A DNA stretch of 64,000 nt, taken from the NCBI RefSeq assembly GCF_022601975.1, contig NZ_JAKVIR010000014.1, forward strand, positions 1-64,000. Reading direction: 5' to 3'. The stretch comes from Pontibacter sp. E15-1 (GTDB lineage: Bacteria > Bacteroidota > Bacteroidia > Cytophagales > Hymenobacteraceae). The translations under genes and the position numbers were made by a program. Below, piece after piece: positions 37,401 to 46,314 of this stretch (the stretch's first letter is position 1; each line of letters starts with the position of its first letter). The notes beneath the pieces were generated by a model, which was not told where the DNA came from, did not search any database, and saw only the letters and a list, made by a program, of their open reading frames with translations.

Positions 37401-37430
37401 AAGAGCAGGCTCTACCGAAAGCCTGCTCTT
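37401..37430. terminator. Bidirectional hairpin terminator
   Basis: AAGAGCAGGCT (37401-37411) pairs with AGCCTGCTCTT (37420-37430). T runs occur on both strands, so it can serve the S8 protease on the minus strand. Confidence 0.85.
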
Positions 37431-37511
37431 TTTTGTGGGAGAGTATAGTATACCCCTATCGATTGGTACGCATACCTATTGGGCAAAACCTATTTGATTG
37501 AGGTGTCGCCT

Positions 37512-40500
37512 CTAGCGCCGGATCAGCAGCTTCCTGGTTTCGGAGGTGCCGCCGTGCTGCACATGCAGGATATACATGCCCGACGAATGCTGCGATAAAT
37601 CTATATCTGTCCGGTACTGGCCGTTGAACTGCTTGGTTGCGCCGGTGTATACCACCTTGCCCAGCAAGTCGACTACCTGCATCGAAATGTCCTCACGGTC
37701 CGTGGTTTCCAGTGTCAGACTGAACTTGCCGTTTGCGCTTGGGTTCGGGAACACCAGCAGGCTTGCGCTCACGCCGCGCTCCGACGACTTGAAGTCAAAG
37801 GATATCGCTTCGGAAACCTCAGACACGCACCCGTTTCTGGATACCTGCACGGTATAATCTCCGCTTGCGGCTGGCGTAAACTCGCGGCCCGTGGCACCCG
37901 GGATAGGGTTGCCATCCAGGAACCACTGGTGGCTGCCATTGGCCTCGCTCGATACCAGTGCCTGGCCGTTGCGCGTGATAACTGGCTGCTCTAAGGGAGC
38001 GCCTGCGATCAGGGGCACCTCTACCCGCGCACTCTCACAGCCCAGGCCACGCACTTTCAGGTCGTAAAAATAATAGTAGTATTGCTGGGGCGTGGTGGTG
38101 GCGGTGTTGCCGGTAATGGCAAACACGTTCGGGATCTCAAACGGGTAGCCTTGCACGCCCTCGTTGTTCCGGTAGATGGTAGCCCCGTTTTCGTAAGAGA
38201 CGGCAATGCGGTATTCGCCTGCCTCGGGCAGTACCAGGCCAAGGTAATAGATGGCCCCCTGATCGGCGGGGTCGGTGGGCTGTGGCCCCTCGGCCGCTGG
38301 CGTGCGTGTGGGGGTTACCTCCAGTGTGCGGGACGAAACAGGCGAGCCGTCTTTGTCAAACGCGGTGAAGGTAATCTTGCCGCCATTTCCGATGTATAGG
38401 CGCGCCGACTCCAGCACCAGCGGCGCCTGTGCGGTCACGAGCACATCCGGCGAAAACTGGTTATACCCGCCTCCTGTGGCAAACTGCCTGGTTTTTGGAC
38501 CCACAGTGCCTAAAAAGTCGTTGTAGGCCGCGTATAGCTTGCCCGGCACCAGACTCACCGGTATCCGCTGCAAATTGCCCGCCGCTATCGGCTGCTCGGC
38601 TGTTGGGGAGTTATACCAGAACACCGTGCCTGCGCCCTGGTGCGTTAACGTAAGGGTAGGGGCGTTGCCGCAGCGGGTGGCAGTCACCTCGGTGGGCGGT
38701 GCCGCTTCGCCCTGCACCGTAAAGGTGCGCTGCCAGCGGTTGTTTGCCGCCACAGCATCGCCGGGCAGGTTCGAGAGCGTGACCAGCTCATAGGTTTTGC
38801 CGGGCTCCGTGGCGAAGTCGCCTTCCAGCACCAGCTCTCCTTTTGCGAAAGGCTCCAGCGTGGCCGTGTACGTGCCGCTCAGCTGCGCGATCTCGACTCC
38901 GTTTTCGCGCACGCTGATGGTAACCGGAATGTTTTTCTGCGCTACGGCACCCAGGTTGCGGAGGGTTACGGACACAGGCTGCGAGGAAGTGGCGCAGAGC
39001 GTGGCACCGACAGGTATAACGGCACTCACGGCAATGTCTTTGCCTGGCTGTGAGAACTGCACCAGGTAATCCTGCGTCTCGCCGCGTTCGTAGCTGCCGC
39101 AGGCGCTCACGCGGGCAGCGTCTGTTGTTTCCTGCAATACCACGCGCAGGCGCACTTTGTCGCCAATCACCGTTTCGCCCGGGGTGTTGATTACGGAAGA
39201 GAAAGTGGCAACCCCGTTCAGCACACCTGAGGTAGCCACAGTTTCCCCGGCATCCTCAAAGTCCCCATCCCCGTTCCAGTCGGCAAACACCTTGGCTATT
39301 GTGGCGGCATCGGCGGCGCAGGAGCCTGTGGTCACCGTGAGTGTCTGGGATTGGTTTGGCTCCAGCGTGAAAACAGTGGCGGTCAGGTTGCGGTAGGTGG
39401 TGCAGCCGGCGGCTCCCTCCACGGCCTTTGTGCCAATGGCGAAGCGGGCGATCTTGGCACCTGTTTCAGAGGTTGGGGCGCTGGCGCACACGGCCTTGCC
39501 CCCCGCGCCGCTTACCAGCAGCGAGTAGGCCTGCGGCCCTTTACTGAGCGTGCCCTTGTGGTTGACGGTGATGGAATAGGTTTCGCCTGGCACGGCATTC
39601 TCCACCAGTACCTGCTCCACATTGTCACGGATGTTGTCGCCGGGTTTGGCGGCTACGTCTGGTGTGGCAGGGTCGAGGGTCCAGGGCCGGTAAGTGGTGC
39701 CGCCGCCCGTCACGCGCACATCCAGGTCATTCACGAGGCGGGCCACACGGTTGTTCAGCGCATTGGCCACCTCCACCACGCTGCCTTCGGGGTCTGTCCA
39801 CGAAATCGTGACCCGAAGCGGCCCTGCGCCTGAAGCGCGTACCTCCAGCGTCTGTACCTGCCCCTGCGCCAGCGACTTTTCCTGCAACAGGTGGGTGCCG
39901 TCGGCATTGGTGAGCATTTTGGCGGCGCCTGCGGCGTTCAGCAGTCCCCAGCCATACACATAATCCGGGCCCTTGGTCGTGCCTGCCTCATCGGCCGTAT
40001 GGATGGCGAGGGCCTTCAGGGTGGCGGCACGCATCACGTTGCCGCTGTGCAGGTTGGCGTAGTGCTCCTGCAGCAGCAGTAGCGAGCCCGCCACATTGGG
40101 GGCCGACATGGAGGTGCCACTCAGGATGGAGTAATCGCGGTCGCTGTCGGCGGCGCTGGAAAGCACTGCCACGCCATTGCCCACCACGTCGGGCTTGATG
40201 CGGCCGTCGTCGGTAGGGCCATAGCTGCTGAACGACGACACCCGTACATCCTCTGCCCGGGTATAGCCGTCGGCCAACGGGGAGATAGCACCCACGGCCA
40301 GTATGTTTTTCGCGTTGCCGGCCGTAGAGATCACATCATACCCATCGTTGCTGCTCAGGTTGGCGGGGCGCGCCTTGATCAGGGTGAACTTTCCGTTGCT
40401 GTTGCGCTGGAAGTAGGGTTTGCCAACTTCGGGGCCCCGCTCACCGCGGTTGTTCCCGGCTGATTTCACGATCAGGTAATAGGGCGCGTTGTAGGCGATC

Positions 40501-41273
40501 TTGTCCCAAGCGGCGGACTGGCCGTCGTAGTAGCCGAAGCGGTAGTCCTCGGTCTTGCTGATGTCGGTGTCGCCCCACCACTCCCAGTAAGGATCCTCGT
40601 CGGTGCCCTCGCGCTCGTCGTTATAACGCCAGCCCACAATAGAGCCGTACGAGTGGTTGGAGACTAACAGGTTGGCCGCAGCCTTCGCCATTTCCGACTC
40701 GTCGTTGTCAAAATCATATGCCTGGAGGTTGGCTTCGAAAGCCATACCCTTCGCCAGCGGGTTGATGCCGGTGGCGATCAGGGTGCCCGCCACGTGGGTG
40801 GCGTGCTCGTTCAACTCGGTGGCACCGTCTTTCTGCTGCACCCGCCCTGCCAGTTCCTGGTGCGTTACCCGGACCTTGCCGCCATCCCACATGGCCAGTT
40901 TAGAGGCAACTGCAGGGCTGGCACCACTCAGACTGAGGCCAAGCGCACCGCCCGCCCAAAGCTGGTCGGTATGCGTGGTTGCGGCGGCGCGGGAGTTGTT
41001 ATACGTGATGTAGTAGATAGGTAAGCCTTTGGCATCCAGGCCCTGCAGCGAGATGAACGTGCCGTCCTTCATTGTTTGCGTAATCACCCAACCGTGCTGG
41101 CGCGCCAGTTCCAGGGCCCTGGCCCGATTTGCTTTATAGTCTTTCTCGGCAGAAACGGCAATACGTTGCAGTACTTCGGTATTGGCACGGATAGGCGTGA
41201 TCGTGCGCTGTGCCATTGCCGGCGCGGCAGAAACCAGCCCAAGGGCTACAAGCCAAAGGCTCAATCTTCTCAT
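37512..41273 (-). CDS. Secreted subtilisin-like S8 protease with GEVED domain and T9SS sorting tail
   Basis: A 1253-residue exoprotein with a signal peptide ending AMAQ (22). The peptidase S8 domain (about 120-460) has a likely catalytic Asp in AMWDGGKV (Asp130), His in NEHATHVAGT (His157) and Ser in LSGTSMSAPNVAG near 390. A proprotein-convertase-like beta domain follows (about 470-600). Then come a GEVED-type domain (FADWNGDGDFEDAGETV, near 660-750), CARDB-like and Ig-like modules, and a C-terminal type IX secretion sorting domain (VFPNPSANGKFSLTLET to SETRKLLIRR). It should be exported by T9SS and attached or released at the surface to degrade proteins. Confidence 0.95.
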   Translation of the reverse strand: MRRLSLWLVALGLVSAAPAMAQRTITPIRANTEVLQRIAVSAEKDYKANRARALELARQHGWVITQTMKDGTFISLQGLDAKGLPIYYITYNNSRAAATTHTDQLWAGGALGLSLSGASPAVASKLAMWDGGKVRVTHQELAGRVQQKDGATELNEHATHVAGTLIATGINPLAKGMAFEANLQAYDFDNDESEMAKAAANLLVSNHSYGSIVGWRYNDEREGTDEDPYWEWWGDTDISKTEDYRFGYYDGQSAAWDKIAYNAPYYLIVKSAGNNRGERGPEVGKPYFQRNSNGKFTLIKARPANLSSNDGYDVISTAGNAKNILAVGAISPLADGYTRAEDVRVSSFSSYGPTDDGRIKPDVVGNGVAVLSSAADSDRDYSILSGTSMSAPNVAGSLLLLQEHYANLHSGNVMRAATLKALAIHTADEAGTTKGPDYVYGWGLLNAAGAAKMLTNADGTHLLQEKSLAQGQVQTLEVRASGAGPLRVTISWTDPEGSVVEVANALNNRVARLVNDLDVRVTGGGTTYRPWTLDPATPDVAAKPGDNIRDNVEQVLVENAVPGETYSITVNHKGTLSKGPQAYSLLVSGAGGKAVCASAPTSETGAKIARFAIGTKAVEGAAGCTTYRNLTATVFTLEPNQSQTLTVTTGSCAADAATIAKVFADWNGDGDFEDAGETVATSGVLNGVATFSSVINTPGETVIGDKVRLRVVLQETTDAARVSACGSYERGETQDYLVQFSQPGKDIAVSAVIPVGATLCATSSQPVSVTLRNLGAVAQKNIPVTISVRENGVEIAQLSGTYTATLEPFAKGELVLEGDFATEPGKTYELVTLSNLPGDAVAANNRWQRTFTVQGEAAPPTEVTATRCGNAPTLTLTHQGAGTVFWYNSPTAEQPIAAGNLQRIPVSLVPGKLYAAYNDFLGTVGPKTRQFATGGGYNQFSPDVLVTAQAPLVLESARLYIGNGGKITFTAFDKDGSPVSSRTLEVTPTRTPAAEGPQPTDPADQGAIYYLGLVLPEAGEYRIAVSYENGATIYRNNEGVQGYPFEIPNVFAITGNTATTTPQQYYYYFYDLKVRGLGCESARVEVPLIAGAPLEQPVITRNGQALVSSEANGSHQWFLDGNPIPGATGREFTPAASGDYTVQVSRNGCVSEVSEAISFDFKSSERGVSASLLVFPNPSANGKFSLTLETTDREDISMQVVDLLGKVVYTGATKQFNGQYRTDIDLSQHSSGMYILHVQHGGTSETRKLLIRR

Positions 41274-41423
41274 ATTTCAAGGGTTGGGGGGTGATATTTC
41301 ACTGTCAATGTACTATAAAAGCCTGATAAAGGCAAAGTCGTTCCATCAGGGGTATGGAATTTACGACCCCGGAAAAGCAGCCTGCCGCACGCCGGATTGC
41401 CCGGTAAAACCAGCGAAAAACAA

Positions 41424-41449
41424 AAGCCCCTCCAGGGTGGGAGGGGCTT
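41424..41449. terminator. Hairpin terminator between the S8 protease and lipoprotein genes
   Basis: AAGCCCCTCC (41424-41433) pairs perfectly with GGAGGGGCTT (41440-41449) around agggtg, with a T-rich tail on the minus strand (ttgtttttcg). It lies downstream of the lipoprotein gene at 41483. Confidence 0.85.
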
Positions 41450-41482
41450 GCAAAACACGCCCAGCTAAAGTAGGCGGATGCT

Positions 41483-42727
41483 TTAAAAATAAGTGTATAC
41501 GTTTCGGAACTGTTTCGGCTCCATCCTCAGGTATGCCTCTGGGTTACTCAGGTAGTCGTTCATCGTCTGGTGCGTGTATCCTTTGGCCGTTCGAGTCATG
41601 GTGCGGTAGATCCTGAATCCAGACAGGTCTTTATCTTTGAGTAAGGTAGGGCGAAGCTTCTCCAGTAAGCCTTGGGGATTAAAGGCTGTTTCCTCCGGTG
41701 AAACGGAAATCACCCAATCAGCACGGACGTTTTCCCATGAAGACCACATTGTGGAGTAGGTGCTAGGCTTGTCCTCGGCGAACTGTATCTGAAAGTCGTT
41801 GAACTGCGACTTCGCGACCGAAAAATCAGCTTCGGGTATAAAAGGTAGCTCTGTCGGGATGGTGGGACCAATATGATAATAGTCGTGTCTGTAGCCTTTA
41901 TTATTCTGATATTTAAGATAGCTAACTATTAAAAGAAACTCCTTTATGCCGGTTGGGGGGTACTGCAAGTCGTATTCTGGAGGATTATTGGCTGAAACGT
42001 AAAGTGTTACCCGATTCTTCTCATTGCCCGTTTCAGGATACCCGTACAGTCCCACAAGATAACTTCCATACACCCCGTCAGGCGTACTGTTGATGAATTT
42101 GTGCTTCACCGCTGTGGCCGCATTCGAAAAGTCAACGTACGTTACCGGCGATGTCACCTCGGCAAAAATGTACTTGCCTTGTTCCGGCAACAGCAGGTAC
42201 GTCAGGTCAGTTGGGAACTGCCTGTTGTACTCTACCCGGAGCATATCATCGTTTTGTCCCACAAACTGAGATCTGTACAGCTCGGCGTGCATTGCACCAA
42301 ATTGGACACTAGGCCCTTTAAAGGGGTTAACATTAGTATAGTTTACAACGGTTGGCCGCGATTTATCTTCTTCCCAATTAGTTAGTTGTTCATCGATGTG
42401 CCAGCCATCCGGGTTTACCTGGATGTAGGTCCGCATCGAATACGCTGTAGTGTTCGGATTCTGATAGACGGTGGTAACGTCAAACTTGGTGTCGTTCGAC
42501 TTTATGGTAAGGGCATGGGAAGTTCTGCCTGTCAGCATGGTGTCCAGCAGCACCTTTCCGTCTTTCTGCGACAGGATCAGCTCAAAATCCTTTGTTGCTT
42601 CGGGTAAAGGGTCGAGCCGGAAATTAAAGGAAACGGCCTTTGCCTCAGGTTCCGGGTTGTCCTTACCCTCGTTGCAGGAGGTTAGGGCAAGAATAAGCAG
42701 GAGGGGGAGGAGGTATGATTTTCTCAT
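41483..42727 (-). CDS. Uncharacterised lipoprotein
   Basis: A 414-residue protein whose signal peptide ends in the lipobox LALTSC (Cys18). The mature chain is about 395 residues and mainly beta, with a Tyr-rich middle (NKGYRHDYYHIGP) and SGFRIYRTMTRTAKGYTHQTMNDYLSNPEAYLRM near the end. It does not match a family I know, nor is it clearly SusD-like. It is monocistronic and lies directly upstream of (and in the same direction as) the S8 protease, with a terminator between them. Confidence 0.65.
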   Translation of the reverse strand: MRKSYLLPLLLILALTSCNEGKDNPEPEAKAVSFNFRLDPLPEATKDFELILSQKDGKVLLDTMLTGRTSHALTIKSNDTKFDVTTVYQNPNTTAYSMRTYIQVNPDGWHIDEQLTNWEEDKSRPTVVNYTNVNPFKGPSVQFGAMHAELYRSQFVGQNDDMLRVEYNRQFPTDLTYLLLPEQGKYIFAEVTSPVTYVDFSNAATAVKHKFINSTPDGVYGSYLVGLYGYPETGNEKNRVTLYVSANNPPEYDLQYPPTGIKEFLLIVSYLKYQNNKGYRHDYYHIGPTIPTELPFIPEADFSVAKSQFNDFQIQFAEDKPSTYSTMWSSWENVRADWVISVSPEETAFNPQGLLEKLRPTLLKDKDLSGFRIYRTMTRTAKGYTHQTMNDYLSNPEAYLRMEPKQFRNVYTYF

Positions 42728-42873
42728 TCGATTTATTTGATGTGATGGGCATTATTGGGGTATACCTGTTGTATCACCTGGGCACACAGGGGCGAGTCAC
42801 TTTAGGAACCCAAGGGACAGATACTTTCATCGTGCCGTAAAATCAGCGCAATTTGCAGTTAGAAAGGCTGCAG

Positions 42874-43296
42874 TTACTTTGTCGCTTCTGCGTATTTTTT
42901 GAAATTGTCCAGAATGGCTTGCCAGCCGCTTTTCTGTTGGTCAAGAGGGTGGGTGCTTTCCGCGGCAAACGTCTCCGTTACGGTTGTGCCGCCGTCCCGG
43001 CTGTCGAACGTAATCTCGACTTTTCGGCCATCCTCTATCAGGTAAACGATTTTCTGGTTGGGAATTACCTGCTTATACCTGCCGGTGAAATCGAAGCCCA
43101 TGCTGCCGTCCTTTGCTTCCATCCTTGACCGGAAGTGGCCTCCGGGCCTAAGGTCGTTTTCGGCGCTTGGGGCATGCCAGTCGTCTGAGGCGAAGTTCCA
43201 TTGGGTAATGTGCTCCGGCGATGTCCAGAGCTCCCATACCCTAGCTACCGGCAGCTGAACTGTTGTCTCAACAGTTATCGTTTTCGTTGTTGCCAT
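42874..43296 (-). CDS. SRPBCC (AHSA1-type) ligand-binding protein
   Basis: A 140-residue START/Bet v1-fold protein of the AHSA1 family. TVQLPVARVWELWTSPEHITQWNFASDDWHAPSAENDLRPGGHF is the standard N-terminal block, and HPLDQQKSGWQAILDNFKKYAE is the long C-terminal helix. Family members bind hydrophobic ligands in a cavity or act as stress proteins. The ligand cannot be inferred. It is cytoplasmic and single-gene, with an AT-rich upstream region. Confidence 0.88.
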   Translation of the reverse strand: MATTKTITVETTVQLPVARVWELWTSPEHITQWNFASDDWHAPSAENDLRPGGHFRSRMEAKDGSMGFDFTGRYKQVIPNQKIVYLIEDGRKVEITFDSRDGGTTVTETFAAESTHPLDQQKSGWQAILDNFKKYAEATK

Positions 43297-43537
43297 GCTT
43301 GTTGCTTTCTGAGGGGATATAAATTTCGAGTATAATTTTCAAGACACAAGATATAAAAATATCGATATAAAGGCGTATAAAATCTATAAAATCAAGGACT
43401 CCTACCGGGTGTTGCCCATGGGAGAGTAGTAGCAGCCAATTGTTTGAATATCGTAAGTATTGCTTTGAATTTCATTGCAAAAGCTTTCCGCGATTATATT
43501 CCTTTGTATCAGTAGAAAACAATATCCAAACACGCGG

Positions 43538-43814
43538 ATGCAAAATAACGAGACAGGGTTTATACCAAGGGCGGGCAGCGGGATACTGGTGCTTGTCCTT
43601 TCGCTTTTTACGCACCGCGCTTTCGCCCAGGACCAGGACAGCGCCCAAAGCGTCAGCCGTTTCACCAGTAGACAAGGTGATCGAGGTGCAGAAGCAGGCC
43701 CTTGTGTTTTCAAATCCGCAGATACCCTACAACTGGACACAGAAAGAACGTATACCGGGGGGCGCTTTTATGTACTTAAGCCTCTGTTGCCAGGTATACT
43801 ACTCTTCTGCGTAA
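43538..43814 (+). pseudogene. Frameshifted remnant of an exported protein
   Basis: The frame from ATG 43538 reads MQNNETGFIPRAGSGILVLV and on to a signal-peptide-like LSLFTHRAFAQDQDSAQ, then loses coding character. About 43640-43670 the +1 frame becomes well coding (VDKVIEVQKQALVFSNPQIP then YNWTQKERIPGGAFMYLS) up to a stop at 43814. A frameshift in a gene whose remainder is gone is the simplest reading. It overlaps the convergent gene at 43799. A chance pair of frames cannot be excluded. Confidence 0.4.
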
Positions 43815-44836
43815 GATATGACATAGAATCGCTCATCCAGGCTGATGCGCACAGGTTGGGCAAGCGTCCATTGCCGATAGGATTTAAAGTCGAGCGTAAC
43901 GTTTTCCGGGACAATCATAATCCTATCATACTGGTCCATGATAAACTCCCTTAAGTACCCGCTCGCTATGATTCTGTTTAACTCAGACAGATACTCGGCA
44001 GTCTCCGGCTTCATGGTCCACTTTTGCCTTATTTCTTGTTTCACTTGCTCCTGACGCACAAACTCCGTTAACGATGCTACATGAAGCTCTAAATACAGAC
44101 TTGGGAAGCCTGCGGCCCGTTCCAATGAATCGACATTTTCATTAGCCCACTGAATTTTTTTGAATGCACTCCCCATTGAAGCTACTGCTATCAAGGAATC
44201 TGCTCGTGCTGCTGGGGCTAAATAGATAGTGGCTTCTGGGATTAGTGGGCTTTGCTTTACGAAGTCTGTAGGTGCAAATTCATTCAGGATTTCCCTTTCC
44301 AGGTTGATTATCTCTGTAGTGTCTAACAAGGCGGACGTGATACGGAGTTTGAAAAACCACTTTCCACACTCGAAAACAGATAAATAGGACCTTGAGCGGT
44401 CTTCGAGTCCTGCAATATGTGTCCTGATGCCATTCACTTTATACCCGTCTTTAGCATAAAATGTGGGCACATGATTGGTCGTTATCCCTTTTAGGGAGAC
44501 TAAAACAACCTCGCGAAAAGCCGATAGATACTCATTCCTTAAGCGGTCCTCGCTGCCTTCACCAGCTGGGTATAGGTAAACGGAAATGGTAGTCTTTCCT
44601 TTTTTGCTATTGTAAACGGCCCCTATATTGGACTTGATTTTGTCAAAGGCATAGATCCGGTGTCTTTTATATCCGACTAAGTATTTCGGGAATTCTTTCT
44701 TTGTCTGAGAATGTGTGTACACTCCGGGAACGACTATCGCTTTGGGGCTACCCATGCTTTGCGCAAAAACAACATGAGCCGAAAAGAGAAGAATTACAGC
44801 AAAGAGCGCTCTTTTAATGATTAGCTTCTTGATCAC
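43799..44836 (-). CDS. Uncharacterised exported protein
   Basis: A 345-residue protein with a signal peptide ending VVFAQ (about 25). It contains KTTISVYLYPAGEGSEDRLRNEYLSAFREVV, a Cys in YLSVFECGKWFFKLRITSALLD, and a helical C-terminal half (YLELHVASLTEFVRQEQVKQEIRQKW). No known domain was recognised. It has lower GC than the core genes and stands in a group of three minus-strand hypothetical genes (to 46093) that look acquired. The stop overlaps the end of a broken gene on the other strand. Confidence 0.6.
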   Translation of the reverse strand: MIKKLIIKRALFAVILLFSAHVVFAQSMGSPKAIVVPGVYTHSQTKKEFPKYLVGYKRHRIYAFDKIKSNIGAVYNSKKGKTTISVYLYPAGEGSEDRLRNEYLSAFREVVLVSLKGITTNHVPTFYAKDGYKVNGIRTHIAGLEDRSRSYLSVFECGKWFFKLRITSALLDTTEIINLEREILNEFAPTDFVKQSPLIPEATIYLAPAARADSLIAVASMGSAFKKIQWANENVDSLERAAGFPSLYLELHVASLTEFVRQEQVKQEIRQKWTMKPETAEYLSELNRIIASGYLREFIMDQYDRIMIVPENVTLDFKSYRQWTLAQPVRISLDERFYVISYAEE

Positions 44837-44907
44837 GTATAGGTCTTTATTCTTTGCGAGTGGCGGGTGAAGCCGTCGCTAGATGCTGAAGGTTGTAAGT
44901 TGTTGAT

Positions 44908-45468
44908 TTAGTTTACCTCTTGAACTGGCAGTGATTTTAAGCAATTATACAAGACATTTTTCAGCGTCAGCTTATAAAGTTCTTCCATCCTTTGATTGGT
45001 TGCATCAACTGATTGTACAAATAGTTCACCGTTTGTATGGCATCCTGTAATCAACTCACCTGTATCTTTTTTGATAAAGCTTACCTGGAGTTGGGCATAG
45101 CACTTTTCTTTTTCACTACTCCAGGTAGATGTGAACTCCTTGTAACTATCTGTTATGTCAATTACTGCTTTTATAGAAGTGCCAGAACTAGTTGTGTTTT
45201 CTCGTATCACTTTTTCGAGCAGCTCTCTATGGCTTGCTGTTAAAACTGGTATATGCTTAATTAACATGTTGGGCTTTGAGACAACCGGTAATTTAATGTC
45301 CTCTTCCTTTTGCCTACTATCAACAATTTCAATTTCCTGAATATTGTATTGCAGATTTAAGCGAGGGGAATCAGCTTCTTTTGCCGTTGACACATAATTA
45401 TTTGCTGCACAGCCAGACAGGAAGAATGTCGTGAAAAATATACTAAGCCTGAGTAGATTGATGTTCAT
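44908..45468 (-). CDS. Uncharacterised low-GC lipoprotein
   Basis: A 186-residue protein with lipobox FLSGC (Cys20). The mature part has NLQYNIQEIEIVDSRQKEEDIKLP, an S/T-rich middle and a C-terminal helix (TNQRMEELYKLTLKNVLYNCLKSL). Three further cysteines are present. The family is unknown. An attC-like palindrome (45488-45550) lies between its start and the next gene upstream, consistent with a cassette-like arrangement. Confidence 0.6.
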   Translation of the reverse strand: MNINLLRLSIFFTTFFLSGCAANNYVSTAKEADSPRLNLQYNIQEIEIVDSRQKEEDIKLPVVSKPNMLIKHIPVLTASHRELLEKVIRENTTSSGTSIKAVIDITDSYKEFTSTWSSEKEKCYAQLQVSFIKKDTGELITGCHTNGELFVQSVDATNQRMEELYKLTLKNVLYNCLKSLPVQEVN

Positions 45469-45487
45469 ATTGTCTGTTTTAATGGGA

Positions 45488-45550
45488 GTTAACGGTTAGT
45501 ACAGGCTGTGGACGAGGCGAAGCCAAGTATGGAGCCTGTGCCGTGTTAGC
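45488..45550. repeat. attC-like imperfect palindrome between two low-GC genes
   Basis: ACAGGCT (45501-45507) is the exact inverse of AGCCTGT (45533-45539). Outside these, GTTAACGG and CCGTGTTAGC are partly complementary. On the minus strand it begins GCTAACACGG and ends CCGTTAAC, just after the stop of the DUF3592-like gene. The layout is like that at 26395-26460. Confidence 0.35.
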
Positions 45551-45562
45551 GGCTGGTATATT

Positions 45563-46093
45563 TTATTCTTTGTAGTAGTCTAAGAGCTCTTTTACTTTAC
45601 TCATTTCAGGTGTCTTTGATGAATAACTCACCGTTACTGTATCCCCGATATTTAAGGTTCTATCTACATCATCTTTAGTGGATGTTCGATAAGTCTCGCC
45701 TTCTACTTCGTAGTTTACTTGAACTGACCAAATGGAATCACCTTTATTTTGTTTTCTCATCCAAGCTTCGCTAACGGTGCCTATTGTTTCTTTTTTGTAA
45801 ATTTCAAAATCCTCCTGTTCTTCTGAGTCAATTAACAGGGAGAAAGGATATGCTAAAAAAACTGACCCATAGGCTAACCCCTTCAAAGCTTTTATATTTA
45901 TTCCGTTAATTTTTAGGGATTGATAAAGCAAAAACGGTAGAACTAAAAACATTGAAAAATAAAGAATCCAGCCTTCAAAACCATTATCACCACCTACATG
46001 AAAGGCTCTTCTTGGATAGCTGTACATCACCAACCACCCTACAATATAAAGAGTTGGCAATACTATTTTTAGGATTGAATTCCTGTTGTTCAA
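45563..46093 (-). CDS. DUF3592-like membrane protein, low GC
   Basis: A 176-residue protein with three membrane segments (about 7-27, 40-60 and 68-88) and a C-terminal domain with KKETIGTVSEAWMRKQNKGDS, WSVQVNYEVEGETYRTSTKDD and LNIGDTVTVSYSSKTPEMSKV. The last motif (GDTVTVxYxxxxPxxS) is characteristic of DUF3592-type domains. The function is unknown. Low GC and the adjacent palindrome suggest acquisition. Confidence 0.65.
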   Translation of the reverse strand: MNNRNSILKIVLPTLYIVGWLVMYSYPRRAFHVGGDNGFEGWILYFSMFLVLPFLLYQSLKINGINIKALKGLAYGSVFLAYPFSLLIDSEEQEDFEIYKKETIGTVSEAWMRKQNKGDSIWSVQVNYEVEGETYRTSTKDDVDRTLNIGDTVTVSYSSKTPEMSKVKELLDYYKE

Positions 46094-46256
46094 TTTTTAA
46101 ATTTCTTATTATACTAACTACCGCTAACTAGCTGCTAAACGGAATTAACTCATACTAGCCACCCTAATCAGGCGGCTAAATGGATCTGGATTACCGAATA
46201 TACTATATAGAGTTGAATAAATACTAGTAACTGTGCGCGAAATGTGACGGAAACAA

Positions 46257-46290
46257 GAAAAGCACACCAGCGGAGGCTGATGTGCTTTTC
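46257..46290 (-). terminator. hemB terminator
   Basis: GAAAAGCACA (46257-46266) pairs with TGTGCTTTTC (46281-46290), with a T-rich tail on the minus strand, 24 bases after the hemB stop. Confidence 0.8.
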
Positions 46291-46314
46291 AAAGTAGCAG
46301 TTATACCGCAGAGG

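Noticed and set aside
43815..43954. Continuation of the frame starting at 43538 past 43814
   Set aside because: In this part it is antisense to the well-formed 3' end of the gene at 43799-44836 and has no protein-like features.
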